The notes: generated by a model not told the origin, from the sequence alone. 64,000 bases of DNA from Pegea sp. RAD2-039 (GCA_034620365.1 JAQGEQ010000332.1:248001-312000); one strand, 5' to 3'. Counted from the stretch's first letter, positions 12,900 to 24,999 are shown. Program-made: numbers and translations.

Positions 12900-13280
12900 T
12901 GAGACAGTACGAACGATATAGTGAAAATACACAGCAGTAATACATAAGACAGTGCTTGCACTATGAAACACAGAGCCAATTTAAATATTTTAAGTCAAGA
13001 AAAGTATTTACCCTCTTAAGCGAGTTTTGTAAAAACTTAATAGAGATAATTATTACCAAAAAATATCCAAATGCCACCTCACTTATTTGTGTATAGATTT
13101 TAAATTGATTATCTAATCAATTGAAAGTAGTGTTGTTAAACCAAGTTTTAAGACCCTCACTAAGATTGAAATCATAATTGAAAGTATCGACATCTCAGTA
13201 GAGGAAAAGATAAATAAGATCCGTAGAAGCTTTCATATGCTGATGTGATCAAAAAATCTTTGAACACAACAAATGAACAA
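12900..13280. other. Unique-looking stretch after R1 copy B
   Basis: No gene recognised. Open frames here lack coding character. Confidence 0.3.
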
Positions 13281-13284
13281 ATTA

Positions 13285-13437
13285 ATAAAATGTCTTCAAT
13301 ATAGAACAACGTAACACCAATATTTTGTAATACCATCTCAATAATCAAATTCCGAGCTGAATATTTTGCAAAAAGCAAAGATTTATTTTATAAATTAGGT
13401 CTTTAAGTTTAGTTTCTTACATAGTTACCACCTTTTC
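13285..13437. repeat. R5 repeat module, copy 1
   Basis: The block running from 'ATGTCTTCAATATAGAACAA' through 'ATTAGGTCTTTAAGTTTAG' to 'CATAGTTACCACC' recurs at about 17275-17700, 21806-22010 and 32395-32830. The 17 kb and 32 kb copies carry extra sequence between the two halves. No protein signature was seen. Confidence 0.6.
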
Positions 13438-13450
13438 CCCCTTTTTTTTT

Positions 13451-13741
13451 TCAATGAAGCTGGTTTTTATTTACTCTCTTTCAGCAGAGTAGAATTTAGA
13501 CGCCATTTGGAGTGATCTGCTGCCATATCCTCCCATTTGCTGGTATTGATCTCACGGGCAAATTCAAATCACGCTTGCAGATATCTTTAAAACGGAGAAA
13601 GGGGAAGGCGAGGTGGTTGTCTTTGCCGTTTGATATCTTTCCAAACAACAGATCGCTGGGAAACCCTTCGTCTTCCATTTGACGAATTTTATTGAAGATG
13701 AATGCTCTAAGGACATCGATCTGTGAGGAAGAGATCGTCAA
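13451..13741 (-). pseudogene. LINE ORF2 C-terminal fossil, copy 1
   Basis: The minus-strand frame contains LRFKDICKRDL, the conserved C-terminal 'L+(F/Y)KDvCKRDl' signature of many non-LTR retrotransposon ORF2 proteins. The equivalent region of the other two copies continues, in a shifted frame, with a KWEDIA-DHSKWR motif that normally follows it. The copy is 5'-truncated and frameshifted, so it is a non-functional relic. It directly abuts R5 copy 1. Confidence 0.6.
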
Positions 13742-14124
13742 GATCAGAGTTTGAAGATCAGAAAAGTAATAATGAATCTTACATGATCGCTAGTTCCTGT
13801 TTTTGTTGAAGATCTTTGTTGTATGTTAGAAGATGAAAAGTTAGGAAGATTTGCGTCTTTATAGAGGAGGTGACTTGTTGGAATTTTTAATTCTTAAAAA
13901 TCATCTTTTCTTTAAAAAGACATCATTTGAGATTTTGAAGACAAACCTTCAAACTTCTTGGCAAGATTTGAAAGAATATTGCGAGATTTTTATGGATCAT
14001 AGAATCAACTTGAGAATGTAACTTATCTGCAAAAATTTTTCTAAGTGGATGTTACTGACAAGTTTATTCCAATTCACATTTCCAGTTATCGATTTTCATC
14101 TATATTCTTGAAAATTTCTTATTG

Positions 14125-15026
14125 TTATACTTTCAACTTCTCGTTAAAATCTTCAACCTCCAATTGTTTGTCCTGTAGCTTCCCCTGATGAAATTTTATT
14201 CAATTTTATAAACTTTGAAAATCAGACTTATGATTATCTGAATAATGAAATAATAATAATAATGAAAATAATGAAATTTAAAAGAAATGAAATTATATCA
14301 AAACTCTTTTTTAGGGTTTATTAGAATTAGAAAAACTTTAAAAAACTTTAAATTACCTTTCTTTATCATCAATTCCAAATTTAAATCATTTTTTAACTAT
14401 GATAAGAATTTGAAGAGCGACTAAACGAGCCAATTTCAAACCTGAGAAATTTCAATCTCTTTTTAGGGTTCTTCGATCATTTCTTTGGAAGAGTTCATTT
14501 ATGTTAACTCTTCTTCACAAAAAGTTTTTCCTTCTTCTACAAAATCAAAACATTTCCGAATTAAAACTTTTCAAAAACTCTACATAAACATCTGATAAGA
14601 CTCAATTAAAGAAAACTTTTCATATTGATTAAAATATTATCTATTTTGCACGATATTATAGATATAAAAAAATTGTAAAAAGCTATTTGCTACTAAATTG
14701 GAAAATTGAAGCTTACATCAAGGTCTTCATTCAGTTCTTTCAGCCTCCTCTTCCGGGTGCTGACATTATTTCGAAGATGAGATCTTTCTTGTTTTGAATG
14801 TTCAACACTCTTCTGTTTTTCTTCAATAGCAGCTTGAATATGAAGAGCTTTACTCTAAATTAAATTCAATTTTATTGAATTTGAAATTCAAATGTTTTTC
14901 TAACCTGAAATGTTATTGTATATTCTAAATTAAAGAAGCAGAACAAAAGTAGATAAATTTGCAATTTCAACCTGATTTGTTCTCATGATTAATAACTGAG
15001 TGTAGATGATTTCTAAGATTCTCCAT
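14125..15026 (-). CDS. Putative coiled-coil protein, four exons including a 20-nt microexon
   Basis: Exons (minus) are 14972-15026, 14905-14924 (20 nt), 14717-14854 and 14125-14184, all with GT-AG borders. Phases agree throughout and give 90 residues. The 20-nt microexon is exactly what is needed to bring the ATG exon into frame with the next one. The third exon is rich in E, K, Q and R with heptad-like leucines (AAIEEKQKSVEHSKQERSHL) and has a good donor (GAT|GTAAGC). The last exon reads GKLQDKQLEVEDFNEKLKV and stops. No family recognised. Alternative last exons exist, including one starting near 14565, and the first exon is preceded by an AG, so it may be internal. The first-exon region is duplicated at about 30070-30150, where an in-frame stop breaks it. 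Confidence 0.4.
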
Positions 15027-16225
15027 CTAGAGCAGTGGAAGTGATTTCACAACTTTTGTTTCTTAACTTCGAGTAACTTTCTTATGCTTCTACTTTTTGT
15101 TGATCCCTGTATTTTACTCTTTAAAACAATAAATGTTGATTTTTACTATCAGGAACCATGAAGTTCCTGCGAGAGAAAAATGTGATGAATTAAAGTGATG
15201 AATATATTTGGCACTGAGATTAAAATTGATGAGTTATAATTTTCATGTTAATTTTAAATTATAATAAATAAGCTTATTGTTTTATAATAATAATTCATCA
15301 AACAAATAAACCAAAAGTTCATGACCTAATAATATACATAAATAAAATGTTTTTAAGAAAGTGTCAAGGACCCTAAGAAAGAGTCAAGAAAATTGAGAAA
15401 AAGATGAACTTTTTACTTTCAGAAGTAATTTCTGTAGAGATTTAGAACTTTAAACTTTCATTAGACATTATCAAGTTAGCCATTATAATTTAGGGTATAA
15501 AATATACCTAAAAATAATCAATACTTTTGTAAAGAAAATAAAAAAATAGTTGTTAAATTGACATACTGTTAAAATATTTCTAAAAGTTGTAGTATAAAAA
15601 AGTAACGATCACTAATAAATATAAAACATAATCTGATTTATTAATGTGATATCTCAAAAAATAATTTATATTTTTATTAACATGTTATTATTTTTTTAAT
15701 TTTGTTAGAAATTTAAACAATTTTAAAACAAAAAATTGGAATTGAAAAGAATAAGTAACAAAAGTCTGATTGATATTGAACAAGTTTTACTACAAATAAA
15801 AAATTAAATAAAAAAAAAATTAATAAGTTATGAAATATAAACTGAGAGAAAGTCTTTTATAATTTTTATTTTTCAATAACAAAATTGTTATATCTAATAA
15901 TAATAATCTATAATAATAATAATAATATCTAGTTACTCAAATGAATTTTATGTTGTAAAAAAACCAAAAGATAGCATTAATAAACAAGCTAAATTTAAAA
16001 AATGAGAAGTTTTAAAATAAATGAAATTAAGTTTCAGGAACTAACTGAAATGTGCTTTTTATCAAATTATGGAAATAAATAAAGCTAAGAGTTAATAGGG
16101 GTTACGTAAACGGTTTCACAAAACTAATTAATATAACTAATAAAACCATCAAAAAATGGAAATATGTATTTACAAAAACTGTGCTCTTTATAAAACAAAA
16201 TGACATATTATTTTCTCTCATGAGG

Positions 16226-16598
16226 CTCTAATAATAATAGTAATAATAATGGCCTGACTTGGCCAAAAATGGCCATGTTGGTTGTGCACAAGTTTTGTTA
16301 ATACAAAGCAAGAAGCAGTTAGCAAATAGAAAGACTTTTAAGAGTTTCCTAATTTTACTTTTTAATCAAGCTGGTTTTTATTTCCTCTCTTTCAGTTATT
16401 TGCAGAGTAGAATTTGGACGCCATTTGGAGTGATCCGCTGCGATATCCTCCCATTTGCTGGTATTGGTCTTGCGGGCAATTTGAAATCACGTTTACAGGT
16501 ATATTTAAAACGGAGAAACGGGAAGGCGAGGTTGTCTTTGCCGTTTGATATCTTTCCAAACAACAAATTCCTTGGTAACCGTCTGTCTTCCGTTTGAA
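16226..16598 (-). pseudogene. LINE ORF2 C-terminal fossil, copy 2, with microsatellite tail
   Basis: The minus strand reads LRFKYTCKRDFK in one frame, then KTNTSKWEDIAADHSKWRP in another: the two halves of a typical LINE ORF2 tail, separated by a frameshift. It ends at a (TTA/ATT)n run at about 16229-16250, as expected for some LINE 3' ends. Upstream coding sequence is missing (5' truncation). The plus-strand open frame over this segment is a shadow. Copy 3 is at 31357-31727. Confidence 0.6.
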
Positions 16599-17274
16599 TG
16601 TTGCTATGGCGATGTAAAAATCAAAATCTTTACTTGAAGTTTATTTGGTGATTTTATCTAAGAATTAAATAAGCTAATCTGAGGCGATATTAAAATCATG
16701 AATCATGACTAGAATGGTTCTAAACAAGTAAAAGTTTTGGTTTAAATAAAAGTAATTTACTAACAGCGTATAATTTATAAAAAATATAGACAAATTAGAC
16801 AGGTTAATAAAGCCTAAATAATATTTCACTTAATCATTAATTGTTGGTTAAAGAAAGAAAGTATCAAAAATTGTTCTGACAGTTTTAATTTGTTAAAATT
16901 TATAGTAGTCTTAAATTGGTCAACTAAAAATATAACAAATAAACTAACAATAATCTAATAAACAAAGAAGGCAAAATTTATCCCACAAGCTAAATGGTGA
17001 TTGGAAATTTCGTTTAATTTATCAGGTAAATGTTAGAAGGTAACTATCAATCCAAAATTAATTTTGCTTACTTAAACTCTATTAAAAATTTTTAATATGA
17101 ATAATATTTATAAGTAAATGTAATGCAACAATATACTGCCCCAATATCTAGCGTATAACCGAAATCAGCTGGCAACCAATTGAGTTTACATAGAAAGTTT
17201 GAAGTTCGCCATGGGCCTTGAGCATTGTCAAGGTAATTATGAAAAATCAATAGAAACAACTGAAAAAACTAATA

Positions 17275-17710
17275 AAATGTCTTCAATGAAGAACAAGTTA
17301 AAAGCAGTATTCTTTAATATCATCCCAATGGTCAAATTCTGAGCTGAAACTTTTGCAAGGAGCTAAAATCATTCAACTTATTTATTTTCAACATCCTGTA
17401 GCCTAAAACAGATGACATAATTTTCAATACAAACAAATATTTTTAAACTTTCTTAAAGTTAATAGAAATGAAATTTGCTTCTGGTGAAAGAAGACGTCAA
17501 GAACTAATATCGATTACGTTCAACATAGATGCAGAAATATAAGAAATGTACGAGGCTTATGTTATGTAGAAAACAATAGTGTGTCAAATAAAGTAAAAAT
17601 AATTGGAAAGCGACTCATTTATTTCATCAATCAGGTCTTTAATATTAGTTTCTTACATAGTTACTACTGTTGTTAATAAATATACTATTTTCAACGTTTC
17701 AAGTTATTAA
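17275..17710. repeat. R5 repeat module, copy 2
   Basis: Same two half-blocks as at 13285-13437, here separated by about 250 bp of extra sequence. It belongs to the segmental duplication (copy at 32395-32830). Confidence 0.55.
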
Positions 17711-18384
17711 AAAAATTTGAGTTATTGTAATCACGGTAGCAAGCAATCTGGTAAATGCAAAAGTAATTAACGAAATGCAATTTTATTATTTTTTCAAAGG
17801 ATGTAGGATAAAAGAAAAATTATTTTATTTTACATTAACTCTATTAAAGAAAAAAGTTTTACAAGATGAAAAACTTCAATTGATTTATTTTGATTAATTA
17901 GAGATCTTTTCTAATCTCTGAATTAGTTTTGTTAAATATCAATAACAAAGAAAACTGGTAAAAGTTGAATTTTGATGTAATAAATTAAAATGATTAAAAC
18001 ACCAAAACACGATTGTTGCTTTTAAAGTTTTTTTAATGAAGCAGAACAACTTTTGAATTATCAAGACAATTAGGCTTCTGACACAAAACAACTTAGATTG
18101 TCTGATATTTAACTAAGGTTTGTTTTAAATTTTGAAAACATTCTATTTTATAAGGTATTTGTAATTTTATTGGTCTGCAAGAAATGTTCTAGTAAATTAA
18201 CTATTACTTTGTAACATTTGATACAAAAATATTTGACATTTTTCGATATTGGCTATGTTTGATCTGATATTTTAGTTACTAACAACCAGCCAAGTCTGGG
18301 CTGATAAGTTGAAAGCAAACCTCAAGAATTCAACATATGCTGTAAAAAAAAGTATTTGTAATCTTCAAAAATTTATTTGGTATT

Positions 18385-19400
18385 CCAAAAGCTTTCAACT
18401 GAAATTACATTAAAAGAAAATTTAAGATTTACATGCTAGAGTTAAAAACCGATTCTCTCAGTAAAACCGCTAAAAAAATAGCGATTTTTTTCACAAAAAA
18501 AAAATTATTTCTTATACGAGTTGCTTCAAATTTTAATTTGCTAAAAAATAAGTCTATAATTTGAATTGATGACAATTATAGAAAACTCAAATAAGCTTTT
18601 AGTGGATATGTTTTTAATTTATGTAAAATCGTTTAAGTGAAAAAAAACATAATAAAAATATTATCATATAATTAAAAAAATTTGCTGCACCTACAGAAAA
18701 GTACAATTTTATTCTCAAATCTGATGTAATAGAAAAATAAACTTCTCTTGGACTTTCGTATCGAAATAATCGAAAAATCTAGTTTATTCCAAAGTACTTT
18801 GCTTACTAATAGTAGAATAATGAAAATAAGACTGATTAAAACCTGTTAAGTAAGTTAAAGAATTAAATACTTTATTTTTGTAACAAATTACAACAAAAGC
18901 TTTCAACTGAGATTACATTAAAAAAAATTAAAGTTTTACCTGATAGACTTAAAAACCGCTTTTTCTCAGTAAAACCGCTAAAAAATAGCGATTTTTTTTC
19001 ACAAAACATTATTTCTTATACAAGTTGTAGCAAATTTTGATTTACTAAAAAATAAGTCTATAGTTTGAATTGATGATAATTATAATAAATTCAAAGAAGC
19101 TTTTAGTGGATATTTTTTTAATTTTTGTAAAATCGTTGCATTGAAGCAAAAAATATTGAAAGTAATGCTATATTCTTAGAAACATTTTGCAACTAAAAAA
19201 AAAGAAAATTGTATTCTTAAACCTGATATAAGGCAAAAATAAACTACTCTGGGACTTTCGTGTCGAAACAATCGGATAATCTAATTTATTCCAAAGTACT
19301 TTGCTTACTAATAGTAGACTAAGGAAAATAAGACTGATTAAAACCTGTCAAGTAAGTTAAAGCATTAAATAATATATTTTTGCAAAAAATTTACATGAGA
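18385..19400 (+). repeat. 508-bp direct tandem pair with T-tailed hairpins
   Basis: Two units start at about 18391 and 18899 (GCTTTCAACTGA). Each carries a CGCTA...TAGCG hairpin followed by a T-run (about 18468-18491 and 18975-18999), then a shared 'TTCTTATAC.AGTTG', an 'AATAAGTCTATA' block and a 'GGACTTTCGT.TCGAAA' block. The same pair occurs at 33509-34430. It forms the left part of R1 (compare copy B at 9030-9360, which has one unit). Confidence 0.7.
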
Positions 19401-21806
19401 ATTTAGAGCAAAATACTTTGGAGTATCACCATTTGATAAGTTGTTTAGAAACTATAAAAAGCGATCTGTACTATATTTTAAATTTCTTTTTCTTAAAGCA
19501 AATAAACAACGACATAGGTTTAAAATGAAAAGTATTACTACAATAAATTATAACAATTTTTTGACTGTTAAATGTATGTGTATTTATAATTGCGTAAGTT
19601 TATAGTGAGAACAGAAACAATCCTTCAAAAATCAATTCAGTTAAACTATATCAATAGATAACCATACCTCAACATATACATAAATAAAAGATATTTAAAG
19701 TAATATTCTTATATAAAAATTAAGATAGATAAATAAATAGCAATTTAAAAAGTTTAATTTAATTTATTCATCGAATTTGCACTAATTAACTTGTTGAAAC
19801 TTTATAAAGGCCATTTTAGTGAAAATTTAAGTATTTTGTAGTCTTCTAAACAATTCTTGTTCGATTTCACGTTGTCATATGTTGATTATTATTTATTTTT
19901 AAGTTCTGTTTTGTTACATAATCAAGGAAATAATTTTAAATTTTGTTTGGGATTAGTTCAATTTTAAACTTGTTTTATTTATTTCATATTTATTAAAATG
20001 TATAAAGATGAATTCCTAATGATTTTTTTTTTATAATTCTGAATTATATTTCTGTCTATAGTTTTTCCTTTAGAATTCAATTTTTAGTAAAACTTATCTG
20101 CAGAACATTATTTTAACTTCTAGTCTCAAATTTATTTACTTTTATTTTCTTATCAAGTTTAAGATGAACTAATTTCATTTTTTTTTAATAATTATACTTT
20201 TTGAATTTTTTCTCCTCATAGATTTTGCTTCTTAAAAGTTCTACATTTTTGTTTCAGAATTATTTTATAACAAAATCAAGAATATTTTTCAACAAAAATT
20301 TTGGAAATTTATTAGCCTTCAACTTGAAACAATAAAAGTGAGTTTTATTATTTTACTTATTAAATTAAACTAAATTTTATGTTTTTATAATGTATTATAT
20401 ATCTAACTTGTAATTTTTGTCTTGAAAAGCATTTTCATGAATGAAATGATTAGATTTTTGTTGGCTATAATTTTGATGAACTAATTTGTTTATAAAACTT
20501 GAATAAATTTTGATTAATTAATTCCTTAATCATTTTATCTGAAAATATTGTTTTATTTTCGTTATAAACTTTCTTTAATTAATATTTTCCAACTATTTTA
20601 ATAAATTTGTAACCATGTAGTTCTATAATATTGATCTTAAAAGTCTTCCTAAAAGTCACTTATTAAATTCCAAGTTTTAAATGGAGTGTGTCAAGTTTAA
20701 GAGGCATAGTTAGATGTTTGGACAATTTCACTCTTACTTAATTACTTGTTAAAAACAGTTCAAATCTTGATCACCTAGCAATGTTTAATTTTTTACTTAA
20801 ATATTTTATAAGTGTTTTGTTTAACTCAATTTTCTTTTTAATTTAGTTTAGTTCTAAAATGTTTTGCTTATGAGGTTATTTCTCATTTGTTAGTTCTTCT
20901 TTATCAATTTAATTATTTCTTTAATCTTAATTTTTAACAAATTTTAATCACAGGTGATGGTTTTCTACTGACAAAACCTCCAGCAGATATTGGAATTTCT
21001 ACTAGAAAAAGGACCTCATGTTCAATGTTCCAGGTCAATGTGTTCTACATACTTTTTGGACCATTTACATTAAACTGTCCTTCAACAAATGTTAATATTG
21101 TTTTTTTAACAGATTGGAGAACTAAATATTTAGTTGTGGTTAAATCAAGATCAGTTTCACTTGTGGCAACACCACCAGATTCCATTTGGTCTTCTTGTTC
21201 ACCATCATCGAAATGATTCAGGTTTGGATTCAAAGTGTGAATTATTTCGAAATTTTGTATATTGACTTATATACTAATAGATCTATTTATGAATTTTAAT
21301 TATCCATACTTTAAATTTTATCCTTATCCTTATCTAAGATTTATATATAACTTTTTTCATTTTATAAACTTTTTAAAAGAGTTTCATAAATTTATTTATT
21401 AGAAACTACATGGAATTAACTTTATCTGATTTACTTCAATCTTTAAATCTTTATTTTAAAAATTATTTAATATTTTTATTATAAAATCTTTTTTTACTAT
21501 TGATTAATATAATTTTCTTAAATTTTAATCAACAATTTTTTCATTTAAATATTTATTTTGTCTAATACACCAAGCAAACTCGATAAAGATTATATAATTT
21601 GTTGAATATTAATTATTAAATAATAACATTTTAGAAATCATCTGATTTGTTTTATTAATGGAACTATTTGTATACAAAAGTTGTGTGGCGCCAGCTAGCG
21701 ATTGAAATATAAGAAAGTAACCATCTGGTTAATTATATTTATATTCTTAAAATCATTGATTTTTTTCATTATTTTTTCAAGATTATCTTTCCAATCATTC
21801 AACATA
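18400..21806 (+). repeat. R1 repeat family, copy C
   Basis: The plus-orientation copy inside segmental duplication 1. It holds the CCTCCAGCAGATATTGG block (about 20979), the conserved both-strand open segment at 21025-21233 and the GTGTGGCGCCAGCTAGCG block (about 21683). It is truncated at about 21806, where R5 copy 3 begins; copy D continues a further 0.85 kb. Confidence 0.75.
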
Positions 21807-22010
21807 ATGCTTTCATTATAGTACAACTTAACACCAGTATCTTGTAATACCATCTCAATAATCAAATTCCGAGCTAAATATTTTGCCAAAAGCAAATATT
21901 TATTTTATAAATTAGGTCTTTAAGTTTAGTTTCTTACATAGTTACCACCTTTGTTAAGAGATATACTATTTTCAACGTTTTAAGTTATTACAAAGATTTG
22001 AGTTATTATA
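21806..22010. repeat. R5 repeat module, copy 3
   Basis: It matches 13290-13437 closely ('ATACCATCTCAATAATCAAA', 'AAATTAGGTCTTTAAGTTTAG') and continues with 'TATACTATTTTCAACGTTTT', as the 17.6 kb and 32.8 kb copies do. It joins directly onto truncated R1 copy C. Confidence 0.6.
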
Positions 22011-23500
22011 TTCATGTTAAAAAAAACCGTTTCATTTAGGATTTGAAAATGATCTTATTTGTTCACTGCACCTAATATTGTAAACACTAAGTTTTATAAC
22101 AGATTTTATTACTTGAACTTTGCAAAATATATTGTGTACTGATAAATATTCGCATCTGTATTGCTCTTTTTAGTTGACATTTCTCAGTAGGTTAAATTAT
22201 AAATAACTTAATTTTACTTAAAAACATTTGTCAAAAAGTTAATAACTTTGTAAATAATGAAGTTTTTTAACAAATTCTTTAAAACATCGAAATTAATTTA
22301 GTTTGTATACAAAGTTGCATACAATTTTTTATTTAGTTATATTTCCAAAACTTTGCGTTACTTATAGGACTTTTCTGATTAGATGACAAGACAAGGAAAC
22401 CTTTTAACAAAATCATATTTTCCGTATAATATCAGCTTATTATTATTTCAATAAGGTTTCATTTAAATTTATAAATAGTTACTACAGATAATGATAAAAG
22501 AAGTCTTAATTAAGTAAACCTTATTACTTTGTGCTTTGTTTTAAAAATAATAAACAGAAAAACAAACTTTTAACTGAAAAAAATATGTTAAATATGACCA
22601 ATTTAGTGAAATGTGACATATGAGCAGGATACAATGAATAGTTTCTCAATTTTACAACTACCAAATCTCTAATTAAAATAACACATTTTGGATTTTTTAT
22701 CTCGTAGCCAAGACTCATCAAATCTATATAGACAATCCTCTCATCTCGTCCAACTATGATTATTTTGTTATATCTTTTTGTCCTTCAAAAAATTTTTTTT
22801 TCTTAACTTAATAGTGAAATGATTTATTCTAACTTTTATAGAGCCAAATTTAAAAGTATTAACAGCTTAAAGTCTTATCATTTTAAAGCTGTAAAGTATT
22901 AACAATATCCTGTAATTATGGAATGTTCTTCTCAAAATGATTAAAGTAACAAAAAGTTGTGTTGTCTTATCGAAATAATATTTTGAATAACTTCTAAAAT
23001 TGTATTTTTTTTCTATATTTTCTGATCATAATTTCGTTTTTTGTAATCTATTATGTTAAAAATGTACTATTTGAGCTTTTTTAGTTTTTTTAACAATTTG
23101 CAGCCAACTACTCAAAGAGTTATTTATCAAACTACGGAAATTATTTAGACAATATTTTATTTCTACCTGTAATATTACAGCTTTTATTCAAACCTTAGTA
23201 TGATTTCGTTAATTTATTTATTTATAAATTTTTTATTAATGAAAAAACTACAGTATATGTTTGCATTTTATGAAAGATTTCAAAACTTTTCTGCTTTTTT
23301 TTCTTTTCTCAACGAATAATGATTAAAGAATATATTTTTTCAGTAAGTTTTTGTTTTTTTATTAGTGAACATCTCTAAGCATTTGCAATTACAGTTTGTT
23401 AAATAAGTTAGCAAATGTTTTTAAAAGTAAACTACAGTATTAGTGATGGAATAGTGTTGTAGCACTTTTCTTTTAAGTTTAATTTATTTAACAAAAACTT
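22010..23500. other. Intergenic stretch upstream of the pseudokinase gene
   Basis: No exon supported. A plus-strand open segment at about 23509-23721 lacks an ATG at its start and ends before the kinase frame. It could be 5' UTR or an exon, but nothing in it is recognisable. Confidence 0.35.
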
Positions 23501-23760
23501 GCAATATTTTGTCTTATTTCGTGATCGTGGTTTGTGACAATAACAAAAAAAACTTTTTTATACAGCTGCTTTTAAACGTTTATCGTAAAGTTTCTAAGCA
23601 GATGTTTTTTTCAAATATTTTAGAAAAAAGTGAAATAAAAAATATGCACTTTATTTGTAATTTTCAAAATGTAGTTGATTACAAAAATTTGAAAGTCATT
23701 TTTTATGTAGATTTTGTTTAAACTTTAGAAGAAAAAATTTTGTTTTTGACAACTATAATA

Positions 23761-24999
23761 ATGGAAATAAGAGATAATTTACCATCAATTGACGGGCAGC
23801 AACTTTGGGGAGTACTTTGGAATCACCGCACAAAGAGTTTAATGCATTTATTACAAGAAAATGAAGCCTTATACAAACTTAAAATTTTCAAAGGCAACAT
23901 AATCGTTGAACAGCTACAACTTTATGAAAAAGAACTTACAACAGGAGAATCAGATTTTCCAGTTTTTGTATTGAAGCGAATTATAGAAAAAAATAAATTC
24001 AAAATAATTATGGAAACCAGCAAGAAAATAGATCCAGTACTATTTGGGTATAGGCATGACCAGCCTGGTATTGTTACTCTAAAAGCAAGCTGCAGAGTTT
24101 TTATTTTTATTCATTATGATATTCACTTGATTGTTTTCGATAATGAAAATGATCATTTGCCACCTTTTGTCCAACAAAATATGAAAATAGTTAAGGAAAT
24201 GAACGAAGGTAGTTTTGCTTTTGTTAATATTGTATTTTCACTAATAAGTCGGAAGCTTGTTGTTGTAAAAGCAGTAAAATTAAATGGAGATCGTGATAAC
24301 GAAAAGTCAAAAATGATACAACATGAACTGGATTATCTACGCCAATTTCAACATCCTAATATTGTAAAAGTTCTTGAGCGAGAAACAAACATCTATGACA
24401 GTTATTTTTGTCTTGAATATGCAAATAGAGGTAGTTGTAAACGATATGTTCTTAATAACAACATAAGTGAGAGTTTATCAAAATCATTTTTTCGTCAAAT
24501 TCTGTTAGCTGTTGAATATTTACATAATAATGAAATTTTACATCGAGCTATAAAGCCATTAAATATTCTTGTTTTTCAAGAAAAAGGTGATATCAAACTT
24601 AAACTGGCAGATTTTGCATCAGCATGTAAAACTTCTGACGAAAATTTGTTGTTGAAATTACAGGGGTCAATACACTGGTTACCTCCAGAAGTAGCAAAAC
24701 TTCTTTTATTTAATCTACCAAATGTCTGTTATAATAAATTTACAGATATCTGGTCCATTGGGGCAACATTTTTTTACATTTTAACGAAAGAAAACCCTTT
24801 TTATCGCCTTTATTCTTCTAGAAAATTCCAGAACAAACTCTTAAAAAATGAATGGACGCAGAAAGACTGTAGTAGTGTTTTACACTTTGTTTCTAAAGAC
24901 AAAGAAATAATCAATTTTGTCAGTTCCTGCTTTAAAATAAAGGAGTCTGAAAGACCATCTGTTTCTAAACTGCTCCAAAGTCCTGTCTTAAATCAATAA
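23761..24999 (+). CDS. STE/MAP3K-like predicted pseudokinase
   Basis: A single uninterrupted frame of 412 residues from ATG 23761. An upstream in-frame TTG adds seven codons but is an unlikely eukaryotic start. Residues 1-about 140 match nothing I know. The kinase-like domain runs from about 145 to 408. It has a degraded glycine loop (NEGSFAFV; first and third Gly replaced), the ATP lysine K170 in VVVK, the helix-C glutamate E189, the catalytic loop HRAIKPLN (H261-N268) with Ala at 263 in place of the catalytic Asp, DFA (284-286) in place of DFG, PPE for APE, the DIWSIG motif and the C-lobe arginine in ERPS. The fold appears complete while the catalytic base is gone, so binding or scaffolding is more likely than phosphotransfer. 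The intact frame argues against a dead pseudogene. The subfamily is uncertain. Confidence 0.8.
   Translation: MEIRDNLPSIDGQQLWGVLWNHRTKSLMHLLQENEALYKLKIFKGNIIVEQLQLYEKELTTGESDFPVFVLKRIIEKNKFKIIMETSKKIDPVLFGYRHDQPGIVTLKASCRVFIFIHYDIHLIVFDNENDHLPPFVQQNMKIVKEMNEGSFAFVNIVFSLISRKLVVVKAVKLNGDRDNEKSKMIQHELDYLRQFQHPNIVKVLERETNIYDSYFCLEYANRGSCKRYVLNNNISESLSKSFFRQILLAVEYLHNNEILHRAIKPLNILVFQEKGDIKLKLADFASACKTSDENLLLKLQGSIHWLPPEVAKLLLFNLPNVCYNKFTDIWSIGATFFYILTKENPFYRLYSSRKFQNKLLKNEWTQKDCSSVLHFVSKDKEIINFVSSCFKIKESERPSVSKLLQSPVLNQ

Larger units (their letters stand above)
14935..21806 (+). repeat. Segmental duplication, copy 1 (about 6.9 kb)
   Basis: Collinear and highly similar to 30035-36905. The offset is about 15.1 kb at the left and 15.08 kb at the right. 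It includes a LINE tail fossil, an R5 module, a 508-bp tandem pair and R1 copy C. Differences are scattered substitutions and small indels. The left edge falls inside the intron-rich stretch of the coiled-coil gene model. Confidence 0.85.

Noticed and set aside
16259-16597. Plus-strand 112-codon frame and its partner at 31390-31674
   Set aside because: The minus strand here carries the LINE ORF2 tail signatures; the plus frame starts inside the LINE 3' end and has no family resemblance.
18468-18491. Bacterial-type intrinsic terminator
   Set aside because: The hairpin plus T-run has the right look, but the surroundings are eukaryotic repeat DNA; reported only as a conserved hairpin of R1.
23509-23721. 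70-codon frame just upstream of the pseudokinase
   Set aside because: It starts at TTG, has no ATG in a useful position and no recognisable domain; kept as unassigned upstream DNA.
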